In this document: positions 16,419 to 24,634 of the stretch, one piece after another
How positions within the stretch are numbered: position 1 is the first letter of the stretch
Layout of the letters: every line of letters begins with the position of its first letter
DNA from: Anaerolineae bacterium
GTDB lineage: Bacteria; Chloroflexota; Anaerolineae; Aggregatilineales; Phototrophicaceae
Direction: 5' to 3'
Assembly: GCA_022826865.1 (NCBI GenBank)
Contig: JAJDUC010000080.1
Location: 1-49,673, forward strand
Length of the DNA: 49,673 nucleotides
Notes under the pieces: model-generated
Database searches by the model: none
Told to the model about the DNA's origin: nothing
Seen by the model: only the letters and a program-made list of their open reading frames with translations
Position numbers and translations under genes: made by a program

Positions 16419-16448
16419 TATGCGAACTTGAACCCAAGGGAGAGAAAC

Positions 16449-17336
16449 ATGGTGACAACAGCCGAGCAACAAGCACAGATCAAAACGGGCGACCTGATGC
16501 AGCTTGTCGATTGGCGGGAGGTACAGCCCTACGACGACATCAGCTACCACAAAGCGGAGGGCATCGCCCGCATCGCCTTTGACCGGCCCAATATTCGCAA
16601 CGCCTTCCGGCCCAAGACGATCGATGAAATGACCGACGCCGTCCTGCAGGCCTGGCACGATGGCGATGTTGGCGTCATTTGGATTACGGCCAATGGGCCA
16701 AGCAGCAAAGACGGCATCTGGTCCTTCTGCGCCGGCGGCGATCAGCGCGTGCGCGGGCATTCAGGTTATGTCGGCGATGACGGCGTGCCGCGCTTGAACG
16801 TGCTGCAACTGCAGCGCTATATCCGCAACATGCCCAAACCGGTGATCGCCGTCGTGCCCGGCTACGCGATTGGCGGCGGCCACGTCTTGCATGTCTGCTG
16901 CGATCTCACGATATCCAGCGACAATGCCATCTACGGACAGACCGGACCCATTGTCGGCAGCTTTGACGCCGGTTTCGGCTCTTCCTTCCTGGCGGCGCAC
17001 GTCGGGCAAAAGAAGGCGCGCGAGATTTGGTTCCTCTGCCGGCAGTACAGCGCCGAGCAAGCCGAAGCGATGGGTATGGTCAACACGGTCGTGCCCCTGG
17101 CCGACCTGGAGCGGGAGGCCTTGCAGTGGTCGCGCGAGATCCTGAGCAAGAGCCCGATCGCGCTGCGCTTCATCAAAGCCGGTTTGAATGCCGAGCTGGA
17201 CGGGCAAACAGGCGTGCAGGCGCTGGCCGGCGATGCGACCATGCTCTTCTACATGACCGAAGAAGGCAGCGAAGGCAAGAACGCCTTCCTTGAAGGGCGC
17301 AAGCCCGACTTCGGCAAATTCCCGCGCCGAGCCTGA
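16449..17336 (+). CDS. menB: 1,4-dihydroxy-2-naphthoyl-CoA synthase
   Basis: Crotonase-fold enzyme that closes the naphthoquinone ring of succinylbenzoyl-CoA; about 295 aa, cytoplasmic. Diagnostic stretches are [27 protein letters not shown] (CoA loop and oxyanion hole), [34 protein letters not shown] and [25 protein letters not shown] precedes the ATG at 16449; an alternative TTG at 16428 lacks support. It follows menD after 30 nt. Confidence 0.96.
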   Translation: MVTTAEQQAQIKTGDLMQLVDWREVQPYDDISYHKAEGIARIAFDRPNIRNAFRPKTIDEMTDAVLQAWHDGDVGVIWITANGPSSKDGIWSFCAGGDQRVRGHSGYVGDDGVPRLNVLQLQRYIRNMPKPVIAVVPGYAIGGGHVLHVCCDLTISSDNAIYGQTGPIVGSFDAGFGSSFLAAHVGQKKAREIWFLCRQYSAEQAEAMGMVNTVVPLADLEREALQWSREILSKSPIALRFIKAGLNAELDGQTGVQALAGDATMLFYMTEEGSEGKNAFLEGRKPDFGKFPRRA

Positions 17337-17373
17337 GCGAGCGGCGAGATCGTCAACAGAAAGGGGGACGGCT

Positions 17374-18852
17374 GTGGCCGGGCTGCAGGCCCAAGTCAAT
17401 CATACACCTGACAACCTGTTTTTCGCCTACGGCGACTTGGAATTGAGTTTTGCCAATACCAGTCATTTTGTAGCGCGGACCTGCGGCGCGATCCTCCGGC
17501 ATACGCCACTCGAGCCGGGCGACAAAGTGGCGATCTTGATGGCTGCGCCAACTCCATTCATCTTGACATTGTTTGCGCTGATGCGGATGCGCCTCATCAG
17601 CGTGCCGCTCAATGCGCGCTTGACCGCGGGCGAACTGGCCTGGCAGGTCAAGAACACGGATTGCCGTTTGGTGATATGCGAAGGAGAGACGCGGACGCTC
17701 GCGCAGTCAACCGGCGCCGCTGTTATGGAAATGCCAAACATTAAGCGCGAGGCCCCGGCGGCGGAATTTGGGGACTTCGGCATGATGAATCTCGATGACG
17801 ATTTCGCAATCATACATACCTCCGGCACAAGTGGGCGTCCCAAGGCGGCGATCTTGACCTACGGCAATGTCTATCAGAGCGCCGTCGCCTCCGCGCTTAA
17901 GCTGGGGATGCTGAAAAACGATGTCTGGCTCTGCGTCTTGCCGCTCAATCATGTCGGCGGCTTGAGCATCGCCTTTCGTTCGCTCAATTATGGCACGGCC
18001 ATTGAAACAATGCCGCCGAGCCCTTTTGACGCGCGGGAAGTCAACCGCGTTCTGAGTGAACATCCGATCACTTTGGTTTCGCTCGTGCCCACCATGCTGC
18101 AACGGCTTCTGGATGCCAAAACGCGCCCGTGGAATGCGCGCCTGCGCCTGATCTTGCTCGGCGGCGAAGCCCTTTCGCCCGAGCTTCTGAAGCGCTGCAT
18201 CGCGGAACGCTTGCCGATCGCGACCAGCTATGGGCTGACCGAAGCCGCGTCCCAAGTGGCGACCGCAATGCCCGATCTCGTGTACCGCAAACCCGGCACG
18301 GTGGGCAAAGCGTTGATGTTCACACAGGTACGCGTCATTGACGAGCGCGGCGGCGACGCCCGGCCCAAGGAACCGGGCGAACTGCTGGTCAAAGGCAGCA
18401 TGGTCACACGCGGCTACTACGGGGATCCGGAGGCGACGCGCGCGGCGCTGCAGGACGGTTGGCTGCGCACCGGCGACATCGGCTATATGGATGAAGAGGG
18501 CGATCTTTTTGTTTTGCAGCGCCGCGCCGATCTCATTGTCAGTGGCGGCGAAAACATTTATCCAGCCGAAGTGGAACTTGTCCTGAGGCAGCACAGCGCC
18601 GTAGCGGAGGCCGTCGTCTTCGGCCTGAGTGACGCGGATTGGGGCCAGCGCGCCGCGGCCATCGCTCAGCTGCGCGCGGGCGCGTCAACATCCCCGGAAG
18701 CGCTCATCAGCTTCGCGCGCGAGCATCTGGCCGGCTACAAGATCCCGCGTCAGATCGCCATTGTAGACGCGCTGCCGCGCACTGCATCGGGCAAGATTCA
18801 GCGTGAGAAAGCGCGGCATATTTTCAATGACGCGATATCGCGCCGCAACTAG
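17374..18852 (+). CDS. menE: o-Succinylbenzoate--CoA ligase
   Basis: Adenylate-forming ligase that activates o-succinylbenzoate for MenB, about 492 aa. The motifs are in order: HTSGTSGRPKAAIL (P-loop), SYGLTEAASQ, TGDIGYMDEEGDLF, GGENIYPAEVE, and the C-terminal lysine motif RTASGKIQREK. AAGGGGG lies 7 nt before the GTG at 17374, which I prefer over the start at 17290 inside menB. Position between menB and menH supports MenE over other acyl-CoA ligases. Its 3' end overlaps menH by 26 nt. Confidence 0.93.
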   Translation: MAGLQAQVNHTPDNLFFAYGDLELSFANTSHFVARTCGAILRHTPLEPGDKVAILMAAPTPFILTLFALMRMRLISVPLNARLTAGELAWQVKNTDCRLVICEGETRTLAQSTGAAVMEMPNIKREAPAAEFGDFGMMNLDDDFAIIHTSGTSGRPKAAILTYGNVYQSAVASALKLGMLKNDVWLCVLPLNHVGGLSIAFRSLNYGTAIETMPPSPFDAREVNRVLSEHPITLVSLVPTMLQRLLDAKTRPWNARLRLILLGGEALSPELLKRCIAERLPIATSYGLTEAASQVATAMPDLVYRKPGTVGKALMFTQVRVIDERGGDARPKEPGELLVKGSMVTRGYYGDPEATRAALQDGWLRTGDIGYMDEEGDLFVLQRRADLIVSGGENIYPAEVELVLRQHSAVAEAVVFGLSDADWGQRAAAIAQLRAGASTSPEALISFAREHLAGYKIPRQIAIVDALPRTASGKIQREKARHIFNDAISRRN

Positions 18853-19642
18853 CGGGCGCCATTACCATTTGCGGGTCCGCGGCCAAGGCGCTCCGCTGCT
18901 CATGCTGCATGGCTTCAGCGGCGACAGCTCAAGCTGGGATGAAGTGGCGCGGCGTCTGCCCGGCGGATTCCAATTTCTGGCGCTGGATATTCTGGGACAT
19001 GGGCAGAGCGACTCGCCGCCGGATGCCGCAAGTTATCGCATGGAGGCGGTCGCCGCGGATATCATCGACCTGCTCGACAAGTCGACTTCTGTTCCGGCGC
19101 ATCTACTTGGTTATTCGATGGGCGGGCGGCTCGCGTTGTTCCTTGCGCTGCGCTATCGCAGCCGCTTTCAATCCTTGACGCTGGAAAGCGCATCACCCGG
19201 ATTGCCCGATGAAGAGTCGCGCGCCGAACGCCGGCGACAAGATGAAAAGCTGGCAAGCGCAATCGAGAATAATGGCATCGAGCGCTTCGTCAATTATTGG
19301 GAGCGTTTGCCGCTTTGGGGGTCGCAGTCGCGTTTGTCGAATGAGATTCTGGCCGCGCAGCGCCGTCAGCGATTGCGCAACAGCCCAATGGGACTTGCTA
19401 ATAGCCTTCGCGGCCTGGGCGCGGGCGCACAGCCGTCCCTTTGGCCTGAATTGCCGGGCTTGAACTTGCCGACTCTCCTCTGTGTCGGCGAGCTGGATCC
19501 CAAGTTTCGACGAATCAATGGAGAGATGTTGGGCTTGATCCCGGCGGCTGAAATGGCTGTCTTTGAGTCAGCCGGGCACAATATCCATCTGGAGGATCCG
19601 ACGGCATTCTGCGACCGGCTACGCTCATTTCTGTCGGTGTAA
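18827..19642 (+). CDS. menH: Alpha/beta hydrolase, probable SHCHC synthase
   Basis: About 271 aa alpha/beta-hydrolase; in this operon it should eliminate pyruvate from the MenD product. The fold is plain: LHGFSGDSSSWD (oxyanion region), DILGHGQSD, nucleophile S97 in GYSMGGR, acid in VGELDPKF and base in SAGHNIHLED. The ATG at 18827 lies within the end of menE in another frame, so translation is coupled. General esterases look alike, and the assignment rests on both motif pattern and context. It is the last men gene; menC and menA are not in the window. Confidence 0.9.
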   Translation: MTRYRAATSGRHYHLRVRGQGAPLLMLHGFSGDSSSWDEVARRLPGGFQFLALDILGHGQSDSPPDAASYRMEAVAADIIDLLDKSTSVPAHLLGYSMGGRLALFLALRYRSRFQSLTLESASPGLPDEESRAERRRQDEKLASAIENNGIERFVNYWERLPLWGSQSRLSNEILAAQRRQRLRNSPMGLANSLRGLGAGAQPSLWPELPGLNLPTLLCVGELDPKFRRINGEMLGLIPAAEMAVFESAGHNIHLEDPTAFCDRLRSFLSV

Positions 19643-19646
19643 ACCC

Positions 19647-20216
19647 ATGTCCGAGAAAGCGGTAAAGGACACTTATTCCAAATATATGCTGAACCAACGC
19701 TTCGGCAAGCCGGGGCGCGACATGTGGTATCATGCCAACGCCATCGACAAAAGCCCTGTTCTGCCTCTCCCGACCCAAAAATCTGCCGGTCGGCAGATGA
19801 CATTTCGGGAGGATACCAATAACGAAGAAGGGCTTAAGCTCACTCTCCGTCGCCTGTCTGCGGAAGTCGGTTGGCAAGCGCGCCGGGATGGCTTGTACGG
19901 ACGCGCCATAACCCTTACTTTGCGCTGGGCGAATTACTCCACTTTCACCCGTCAGATGACGCTCCGCAATCCCATTAACCGCGACGACCAAATCTACGCC
20001 GCTGCCACTGACTTGTTTGATCGATATTGGCTGCGGGGGAAGCTGGTTCGCCTGATTGGAGTGGGTCTTAGCGAATTCGGGGAGCGCTGTTGGCAATGGA
20101 GTGTATGGGAAGACCGCAGAGCGCATAAAACGGCGGAGGATTTGCAGGCTGTCTTGGAAAAGCTGCGGGAAAAATTTGGGGATTATATACTTATGCACAC
20201 TGCTAGATGGGGCTAG
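19647..20216 (+). pseudogene. dinB: Y-family DNA polymerase (DinB) remnant, C-terminal little-finger domain only
   Basis: About 189 aa that match only the C-terminal part of DNA polymerase IV. MLNQRFGKPGRDMWYHANAIDKSPV corresponds to the junction after the thumb, and LRRLSAEVGWQARRDGLYGR, ITLTLRWANYSTFTRQMTL and LVRLIGVGLSEFGE to the little-finger strands. The palm and fingers with the catalytic acidic residues are absent; menH ends 4 nt before the open frame. Hence a deletion or recombination has joined a dinB tail to the men operon. It could still be translated as a DNA- or clamp-binding fragment, but polymerase activity is impossible. Confidence 0.82.
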
Positions 20217-20386
20217 TCCTTGAGATACCGCCAGTCGCCTGGCTTCTTAGCCGGCATCCGCAACACCATCTCTGCGATCTCTTCCGGGCTGGCATCTATC
20301 GGCTCCGGGTAGGGCTTCTCCGGCGGGCGCCCACGCGGGCGCTTAGGCTTGTCCGAGTCCTTCTCTTTGGGCTTGGGATCTTTCAT
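20213..20386 (-). CDS. 57-aa basic protein with RPRGRPP AT-hook-like motif
   Basis: A small reading frame translated by hand: a lysine-rich start (MKDPKPKEKDSDKPK), then RPRGRPPEKPYPEPID, then SPEEIAEMVLRMPAKKPGDWRYLKD. The RGRP core resembles an AT-hook, so minor-groove DNA binding is plausible. Its ATG overlaps the stop of the coiled-coil gene (ATGA), strong evidence for translational coupling and so for a real gene. It ends convergently against the dinB remnant, with 4 bases shared. I recall similar short RGRP proteins in other environmental bacteria but know no function. Confidence 0.72.
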   Translation of the reverse strand: MKDPKPKEKDSDKPKRPRGRPPEKPYPEPIDASPEEIAEMVLRMPAKKPGDWRYLKD

Positions 20387-20718
20387 GCTACACCGATGTC
20401 GCCGTTGAGGCGGTTGATGATAGTGTCTAGCTTGCTTTCGACGGACTCCATCCTACCTTCGATCGACTCCAGTCTTGTGTTGATGGCGGCCATATTGTCT
20501 CTGTTTTCTTGGATCTGCTTTTGCAATTCTATGTCGCGTTGACTGTAGTATTCCTCGATCTCCGTCATATGATCAGTGAATTTGCGGTCCATGCGATCCT
20601 CAAAACGCGCAAATCGTAATTCCAAAGCAACTACTACCGCATCTGCAATGCGTTGCTCGCTTGGTGTTTGTCTTGGCTGACGCCGTGGGTTATCTTGTAC
20701 TTCTGAAGCTAAAGCCAT
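20383..20718 (-). CDS. Small coiled-coil protein, unknown function
   Basis: A 111-aa protein of unknown role. After a polar N-terminus (NPRRQPRQTPSEQRI), nearly the whole chain (about 25-105) is charged helix with heptad-like hydrophobics: LELRFARFEDRMDRKF, then QKQIQENRDNMAAINTRLES, then ESKLDTIINRLNGD. No membrane segment or catalytic motif is seen. GGAG precedes the start. It is coupled by ATGA overlap to the RPRGRPP protein, and a palindrome (20759-20776) sits upstream between it and the XRE gene. A DNA-associated oligomer or partner of the small basic protein is a guess. Confidence 0.75.
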   Translation of the reverse strand: MALASEVQDNPRRQPRQTPSEQRIADAVVVALELRFARFEDRMDRKFTDHMTEIEEYYSQRDIELQKQIQENRDNMAAINTRLESIEGRMESVESKLDTIINRLNGDIGVA

Positions 20719-20758
20719 ATCACAATCTCCATGTCAGATTTGCAATATCCGCTAAACG

Positions 20759-20776
20759 TAGCATAACACTATGCTA
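20759..20776. promoter_or_regulatory. Palindrome TAGCATA-N4-TATGCTA, candidate operator
   Basis: Perfect 7-bp arms around ACAC lie 41 nt upstream of the coiled-coil gene and just after the XRE gene. The size and AT content suit an XRE-family repressor site. Confidence 0.5.
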
Positions 20777-20790
20777 TCCCACTGTAGCAG

Positions 20791-21051
20791 TCAAGGCAAA
20801 TCATTCGTCCGCCTATGCTCCAGCGTTTCCGCCGCCCGGATGAGTGTAGATACCGTTACGCCTAGCGCCTCGGCCAGTCTGACGATCACGCACAGTGTAG
20901 GCGATTTAAGACCTAGTTCAATATCGCTGATGTAATTTCGATGAAGACCGGCTCTGAAACCTAGGGATTCTTGAGACAACCCCAATTGCTCTCGGCGTGT
21001 CCTGACTGCTACCCCGAAGACTTCCCCAAAAGACTTATCCGATTCTCGCAT
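20791..21051 (-). CDS. XRE-family helix-turn-helix regulator
   Basis: An 86-aa Cro/CI-type DNA-binding protein. The HTH spans about 15-70: VRTRREQLGLSQESLGFRAG, then HRNYISDIELGLKSPTL, then IVRLAEALGVTVSTLI. There is no extra domain. It heads a minus-strand group with the coiled-coil and RPRGRPP genes and is divergent from the 178-aa gene at 21203. It most likely controls one or both neighbours through the palindromes at 20759-20776 and 21110-21125. Such small XRE proteins also act as antitoxins, but no toxin-like partner is evident. Confidence 0.9.
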   Translation of the reverse strand: MRESDKSFGEVFGVAVRTRREQLGLSQESLGFRAGLHRNYISDIELGLKSPTLCVIVRLAEALGVTVSTLIRAAETLEHRRTNDLP

Positions 21052-21109
21052 GAGCCGATTCCGCTGCTAAGAAGTAGGCGGATTGTCGACTGTCTGGGAG
21101 AATCTGTCG

Positions 21110-21125
21110 TCATACTATTGTATGA
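21110..21125. promoter_or_regulatory. Palindrome TCATAC-TATT-GTATGA, candidate operator
   Basis: Perfect 6-bp arms in the divergent gap between the XRE gene and the 178-aa gene. It shares CATA/TATG half-sites with the 20759 palindrome, though with different spacing. Confidence 0.4.
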
Positions 21126-21202
21126 AGCACGCAAATGGGATACAGCCGCAAACAGCACAGGTTTTCGGAGATTCATTCAAGATGAAGTTGTAGGGGGCAG
21201 AC

Positions 21203-21739
21203 ATGGCGAATGAGGAAGTAAGCCGGCCGGACCATGTTGAAGTAGAGTTGCAAGACATCCGGTATCGTCTGCATGCACTCGACAGAAAACTAGATGCCAT
21301 CTTAGACATATTGCCCGACGATAGAAATGCGATGATCGATTCGGTTTTGGCGAGCAAGGCCACAGCGCGGAACGCAAAAGTGATTCGAGACTACATGGAG
21401 TTGATTGTAGAATACTTGGACCTGCTCTATGCCAATGATGATAAACTGAAACAGCGCATCATCAGGATAGGAGAGGGCATAAACAATCTGCATTACGATT
21501 TGCAGAAAGCGGTCTATGAGCTCACCCGGGTATCTTGGGAAGAGATTGCTGAGTCGGACGAAACTTATGACATAACCTATTGCGATCCGACACACTATGA
21601 ACCCTATTACGAACCGACAGACAATATTGAGACCATGGATATTGCCCTTGAAGGTCTCCGCAAAAAGACAGAGGCTACAGAGCAAGCCAGAATCCAAAAG
21701 CTGCTAAGCGACGTCGCCGCGGCATTTAATGCGGAATAG
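21203..21739 (+). CDS. 178-aa helical protein, unknown function
   Basis: I do not recognise this protein. The N-terminal 45 residues are an amphipathic helix (ELQDIRYRLHALDRKLDAIL) reminiscent of the coiled coil at 20383-20718. The middle (70-120) is helical and charged. A tyrosine- and acid-rich stretch follows (ETYDITYCDPTHYEPYYEP, about 130-150), and the C-terminus returns to helix. No signal, membrane segment or catalytic motif is visible. It is divergent from the XRE gene and followed by a strong hairpin. Cytoplasmic regulation or scaffolding is possible. Confidence 0.72.
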   Translation: MANEEVSRPDHVEVELQDIRYRLHALDRKLDAILDILPDDRNAMIDSVLASKATARNAKVIRDYMELIVEYLDLLYANDDKLKQRIIRIGEGINNLHYDLQKAVYELTRVSWEEIAESDETYDITYCDPTHYEPYYEPTDNIETMDIALEGLRKKTEATEQARIQKLLSDVAAAFNAE

Positions 21740-21789
21740 CGCTTTATGTTGTACATCGACGACGATATAGTGACCGACATTGAAGAGTA

Positions 21790-21821
21790 AAGCGCCCGGG
21801 TTTTGCCGAACCCGGGCGCTT
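21790..21821 (+). terminator. Strong hairpin, probable terminator
   Basis: Perfect 13-bp arms (AAGCGCCCGGGTT / AACCCGGGCGCTT) around a TTGCCG loop, 50 nt after the 178-aa gene. The T-run is short (TT), so strong GC pairing rather than a classic U-tract would drive any termination. Confidence 0.65.
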
Positions 21822-22025
21822 CGGAGTACTCGAAAGGAGTACAAAACACCTCAAAACGTGCAAGAAAAAAGCGCGAATTTCCCCAAGATTATCTCACTGT
21901 GAAATGTGCATAGGTATATAAACCCCAAAAATTTGGCGAGAAGTCCATCCGCCCCGCTAGCGACTTGAGTTACCAGCCTGCCTACTATCTGTATGGGCAC
22001 CTGAGGCTGCCGGAAGAATAACGAC

Positions 22026-22046
22026 GGGCGAGCCACCGGCTCGCCC
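22026..22046. repeat. REP-like palindrome
   Basis: GGGCGAGCC / GGCTCGCCC around ACC; perfect arms, followed by GTAC rather than CTAC. It lies just after the BMP gene's 3' end and could also end that transcript. Confidence 0.8.
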
Positions 22047-22068
22047 GTACGCAACTTGAGTTAGTGGT

Positions 22069-24111
22069 CTACTCCAGCAGGTCGCCGGTCATCAGGTTGA
22101 CGCCAGTTTCGATATTCCCGGCGATTAGCTCAGCGTTGACCGCATCCACTTGGTCCCAGACCGAATCGGGGATATCGGCTTCGTGCGGCGGCGCCAGGCC
22201 GACGCCATTCATCGCCGCGTCCATCAAGAAGACGCCGCCCCCGGGGAAGCCGCCCATGTCGCCTTCCGCCAACATGGCGACCATGTCATAAACTCCCTGA
22301 TCCACGCGTTTCATCGCGCTGGAGATGATGTACTCCGAGCCCGGTGTTTCACCGGCGCCGAAGCTGGTCAGCCATTCGTCTTTGTCGACGCCAATGACGT
22401 AGACGCCTTCTTGCGCGCCGGCCAAAATCGCGCCGGTGCCGGTCGGCCCGCCGCCGCCGAAGAGCACAGTCGCGCCTTCGCCGATGAATTGCAGCGCCGC
22501 CGACGCCCCGCGATCGGGCGCGACAAAGCTGTCGATGTAAACGCCCAAGATCGTCAAGTCGGGATTCACGTAGCTGGCGCCCTGCTCATAACCATTGCGG
22601 AAGCGCTTGACCGGAGGGATATCAATGCCATAGACGCCGGCGATCATATCCGAGCCTTGCCATTCGGCCACATAAGCCGCAAGCACACCGGTCATAAAGC
22701 CGGACTGATCTTCGCGGAATTGGATGCCAACATAATTTGTCGGGCCATCAATCAGGAATTGGTCGACGCCGAGGAAATAGACATCGGGGTTGGCTTCGGC
22801 CGCGGCATAGGTGGCGTCCGCGATCAAGAAGCCGACCGTAACGATGACCTCGAAGCCTTCGTCCACGCAGGTCTGAATATTGGCTTCGTAGTCCGTTTCG
22901 GCCTGGGTCTCGATGAATTTGTATTCGAGATCGTATTCATCGGCCGCGGCATCAGCGCCTTCATGCGCCGACTGGTTGAAGGTGCCGTCATTCACGCGTC
23001 CGAGGTCGGTGACCAGGCAGACCGTTTCCACGCCCATCAGCATATCGGCGGCTTGATCTTCCATCATGTCTTCCATGGCCAGATCGCCTGAAACCGGATC
23101 GACGCCCGTGCTGACTGCGCCCGAAATCATCGATTCGGCGACTTCAGCCGCTTTCGCAAAGAAGGCATCGTCAATATCGGCTTCGTGCTTCTCCGCCAAG
23201 CCGACGCCGTTCAGCGCCACATCCATCAGATAGATGCCGCCGCCGGGGAAGTCGCCCATCATGTCGCCCGCCAGCGCGGCCACCATATCGTAGACGCCTT
23301 GGTCGACGCGCTTGATCGCGCTGGAGATGATGTACTCGGAGCCAGGTGTTTCCCCGCCGCCGAAACTGGTGACCCATTCGTCCTGGTCGACGCCGATGAC
23401 AAAGACGCCCTGCTGCGCCGCCGCCAGGATGCCGCCTGTGCCGGTCGGTCCGCCGGCGCCGAAGATGACCGACGCGCCTTCGCCGATAAATTGTTCGGCG
23501 GCGGAGGCGCCGCGGTCAGGCGCGATGAAGCTGTCGATGTAAACGCCCAGCAGATTCAGATCGGCATTGATATAGCGCGCGCCTTGCTCAAAGCCGTTGC
23601 GGAATTTCTTGACCGGCGGAATGTCGATGCCGTAGATGCCGGCGATCGTATCCGAGCCGACCGAGCCCGCGACCTGCGCCGCCAAGACGCCCGCCAGGAA
23701 TCCCGACTGATCTTCGCGGAATTGAATACCCACGTAATTTGTCGGGCCGCCCATTACAAACTGATCGACGCCCAGGAAATAAACATCGGGATTGGCTTCC
23801 GCCATGGCGCGGGTGCTGTCCGCGATCAAGAATCCGACCGTGACGATGATTTCAAAGCCTTCGTCGATGCAGGTCTGAATATTGGCGTCGTAGTCCGTCT
23901 CCGCCTGCGTCTCGATGAACTTGTATTCCAAATCGTAGTCGTCCGCCGCTTCAAGCGCGCCCTCGTGCGCGAACTGATTGAATGTGCCGTCGTTGACGCG
24001 CCCGATGTCGGTTACGAGGCAGAGCGTTTCAACGCCGGCCTGCGCGGCGGTCAAGGGGATTAGCCCTAAGAACAGCGCAGTCAGGCTCAATAGAACAATG
24101 AGCTTTTTCAT
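22069..24111 (-). CDS. Tandem-duplicated BMP-family ABC substrate-binding protein (probable nucleoside)
   Basis: A 680-aa exported binding protein made of two BMP/PnrA (Med) domains; family members are normally about 350 aa. A Sec signal (1-25, ending TAAQA) precedes domain A (about 27-344). An acidic linker (MEDMMEDQAADML, 345-360) joins domain B (361-680). The halves are highly similar: VETLCLVTDIGRVNDGTFNQ versus VETVCLVTDLGRVNDGTFNQ, and IDIPPVKKFRNG versus IDIPPVKRFRNG. No lipobox cysteine is present. AGGAGA supports the ATG at 24111. It closes the operon ATPase-permease-permease-cupin-binding protein, the Bmp/Nup type for purine nucleosides. Confidence 0.92.
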   Translation of the reverse strand: MKKLIVLLSLTALFLGLIPLTAAQAGVETLCLVTDIGRVNDGTFNQFAHEGALEAADDYDLEYKFIETQAETDYDANIQTCIDEGFEIIVTVGFLIADSTRAMAEANPDVYFLGVDQFVMGGPTNYVGIQFREDQSGFLAGVLAAQVAGSVGSDTIAGIYGIDIPPVKKFRNGFEQGARYINADLNLLGVYIDSFIAPDRGASAAEQFIGEGASVIFGAGGPTGTGGILAAAQQGVFVIGVDQDEWVTSFGGGETPGSEYIISSAIKRVDQGVYDMVAALAGDMMGDFPGGGIYLMDVALNGVGLAEKHEADIDDAFFAKAAEVAESMISGAVSTGVDPVSGDLAMEDMMEDQAADMLMGVETVCLVTDLGRVNDGTFNQSAHEGADAAADEYDLEYKFIETQAETDYEANIQTCVDEGFEVIVTVGFLIADATYAAAEANPDVYFLGVDQFLIDGPTNYVGIQFREDQSGFMTGVLAAYVAEWQGSDMIAGVYGIDIPPVKRFRNGYEQGASYVNPDLTILGVYIDSFVAPDRGASAALQFIGEGATVLFGGGGPTGTGAILAGAQEGVYVIGVDKDEWLTSFGAGETPGSEYIISSAMKRVDQGVYDMVAMLAEGDMGGFPGGGVFLMDAAMNGVGLAPPHEADIPDSVWDQVDAVNAELIAGNIETGVNLMTGDLLE

Positions 24112-24184
24112 GTGGTTTTCTCCTGAAGAGATATTCTGCAACGGGAAATTGACGCCCTTACTTTACTATTGCGAGGGACGATTT

Positions 24185-24574
24185 TCAACGCGCGGCGCTA
24201 CGATCGTAGGGAATGGTTTGCTCTCGCTCATCGGCTGCCGAACGCGCGATAACCGCCACAGCCGGCTCAGTATCGCTCAGATTAAAGACCTCATGCGGCA
24301 CGCCCGGCTGGATAAAGAGAAAATCGCCCGCTTGGTTCTCCATGACCAGTTTGCATCCGACTCCATACTCATGCCGCACAGTCCCCTCGAGAATATAGAT
24401 CATCGTCTCAAAATCAACGTGGAGATGGGCGGGGATAACAGCGCCGGGCGGGATCACCGCCAGTTTCATCGAAAGCCCCTCGGCGTCGACATTGCTGCTC
24501 GAAAGCGCTGTGCCGCCGCGCAACATGCTGATGCCGCCCTCGCCTATTACTTGTGCATTTTTATCGTCATTCAT
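24185..24574 (-). CDS. Single-domain cupin protein
   Basis: About 129 aa with one cupin barrel. Motif 1 is PAHLHVDFETMIYILEG and motif 2 is GDFLFIQPGVPHEVFN, giving metal ligands H, H, E and H. It sits inside the nucleoside-type ABC operon between the second permease and the binding protein, 60-75 nt from each. It may sense or modify the imported ligand, or act as a small dioxygenase or isomerase; sequence alone does not tell. The ATG at 24574 is preferred over a GTG one codon upstream. Confidence 0.88.
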   Translation of the reverse strand: MNDDKNAQVIGEGGISMLRGGTALSSSNVDAEGLSMKLAVIPPGAVIPAHLHVDFETMIYILEGTVRHEYGVGCKLVMENQAGDFLFIQPGVPHEVFNLSDTEPAVAVIARSAADEREQTIPYDRSAAR

Positions 24575-24634
24575 CACTGCTTACCTAGGAAGTCTATGCA
24601 TAAATTGCGGACGATTTGGCTGTATCTTGGCTTC

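Larger units (their letters stand above)
21740..22068. other. Intergenic stretch: hairpin terminator plus one REP-like palindrome
   Basis: This 329-nt gap holds the 21790-21821 hairpin and the 22026-22046 palindrome. A very short frame (21746-21790, MLYIDDDIVTDIEE) has no support. No RNA gene is recognised. Confidence 0.6.

Noticed and set aside
20207..20542. 111-aa plus-strand frame
   Set aside because: Antisense to the RPRGRPP and coiled-coil genes, which are supported by their ATGA overlap.
21949..22021. Possible protein tail reading YQPAYYLYGHLRLPEE before a stop
   Set aside because: Short, no start and no recognisable family; it may be chance or an old gene remnant.
22150..24063. Two long plus-strand frames over the double BMP gene
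   Set aside because: They are similar to each other only because the real gene on the minus strand is duplicated.
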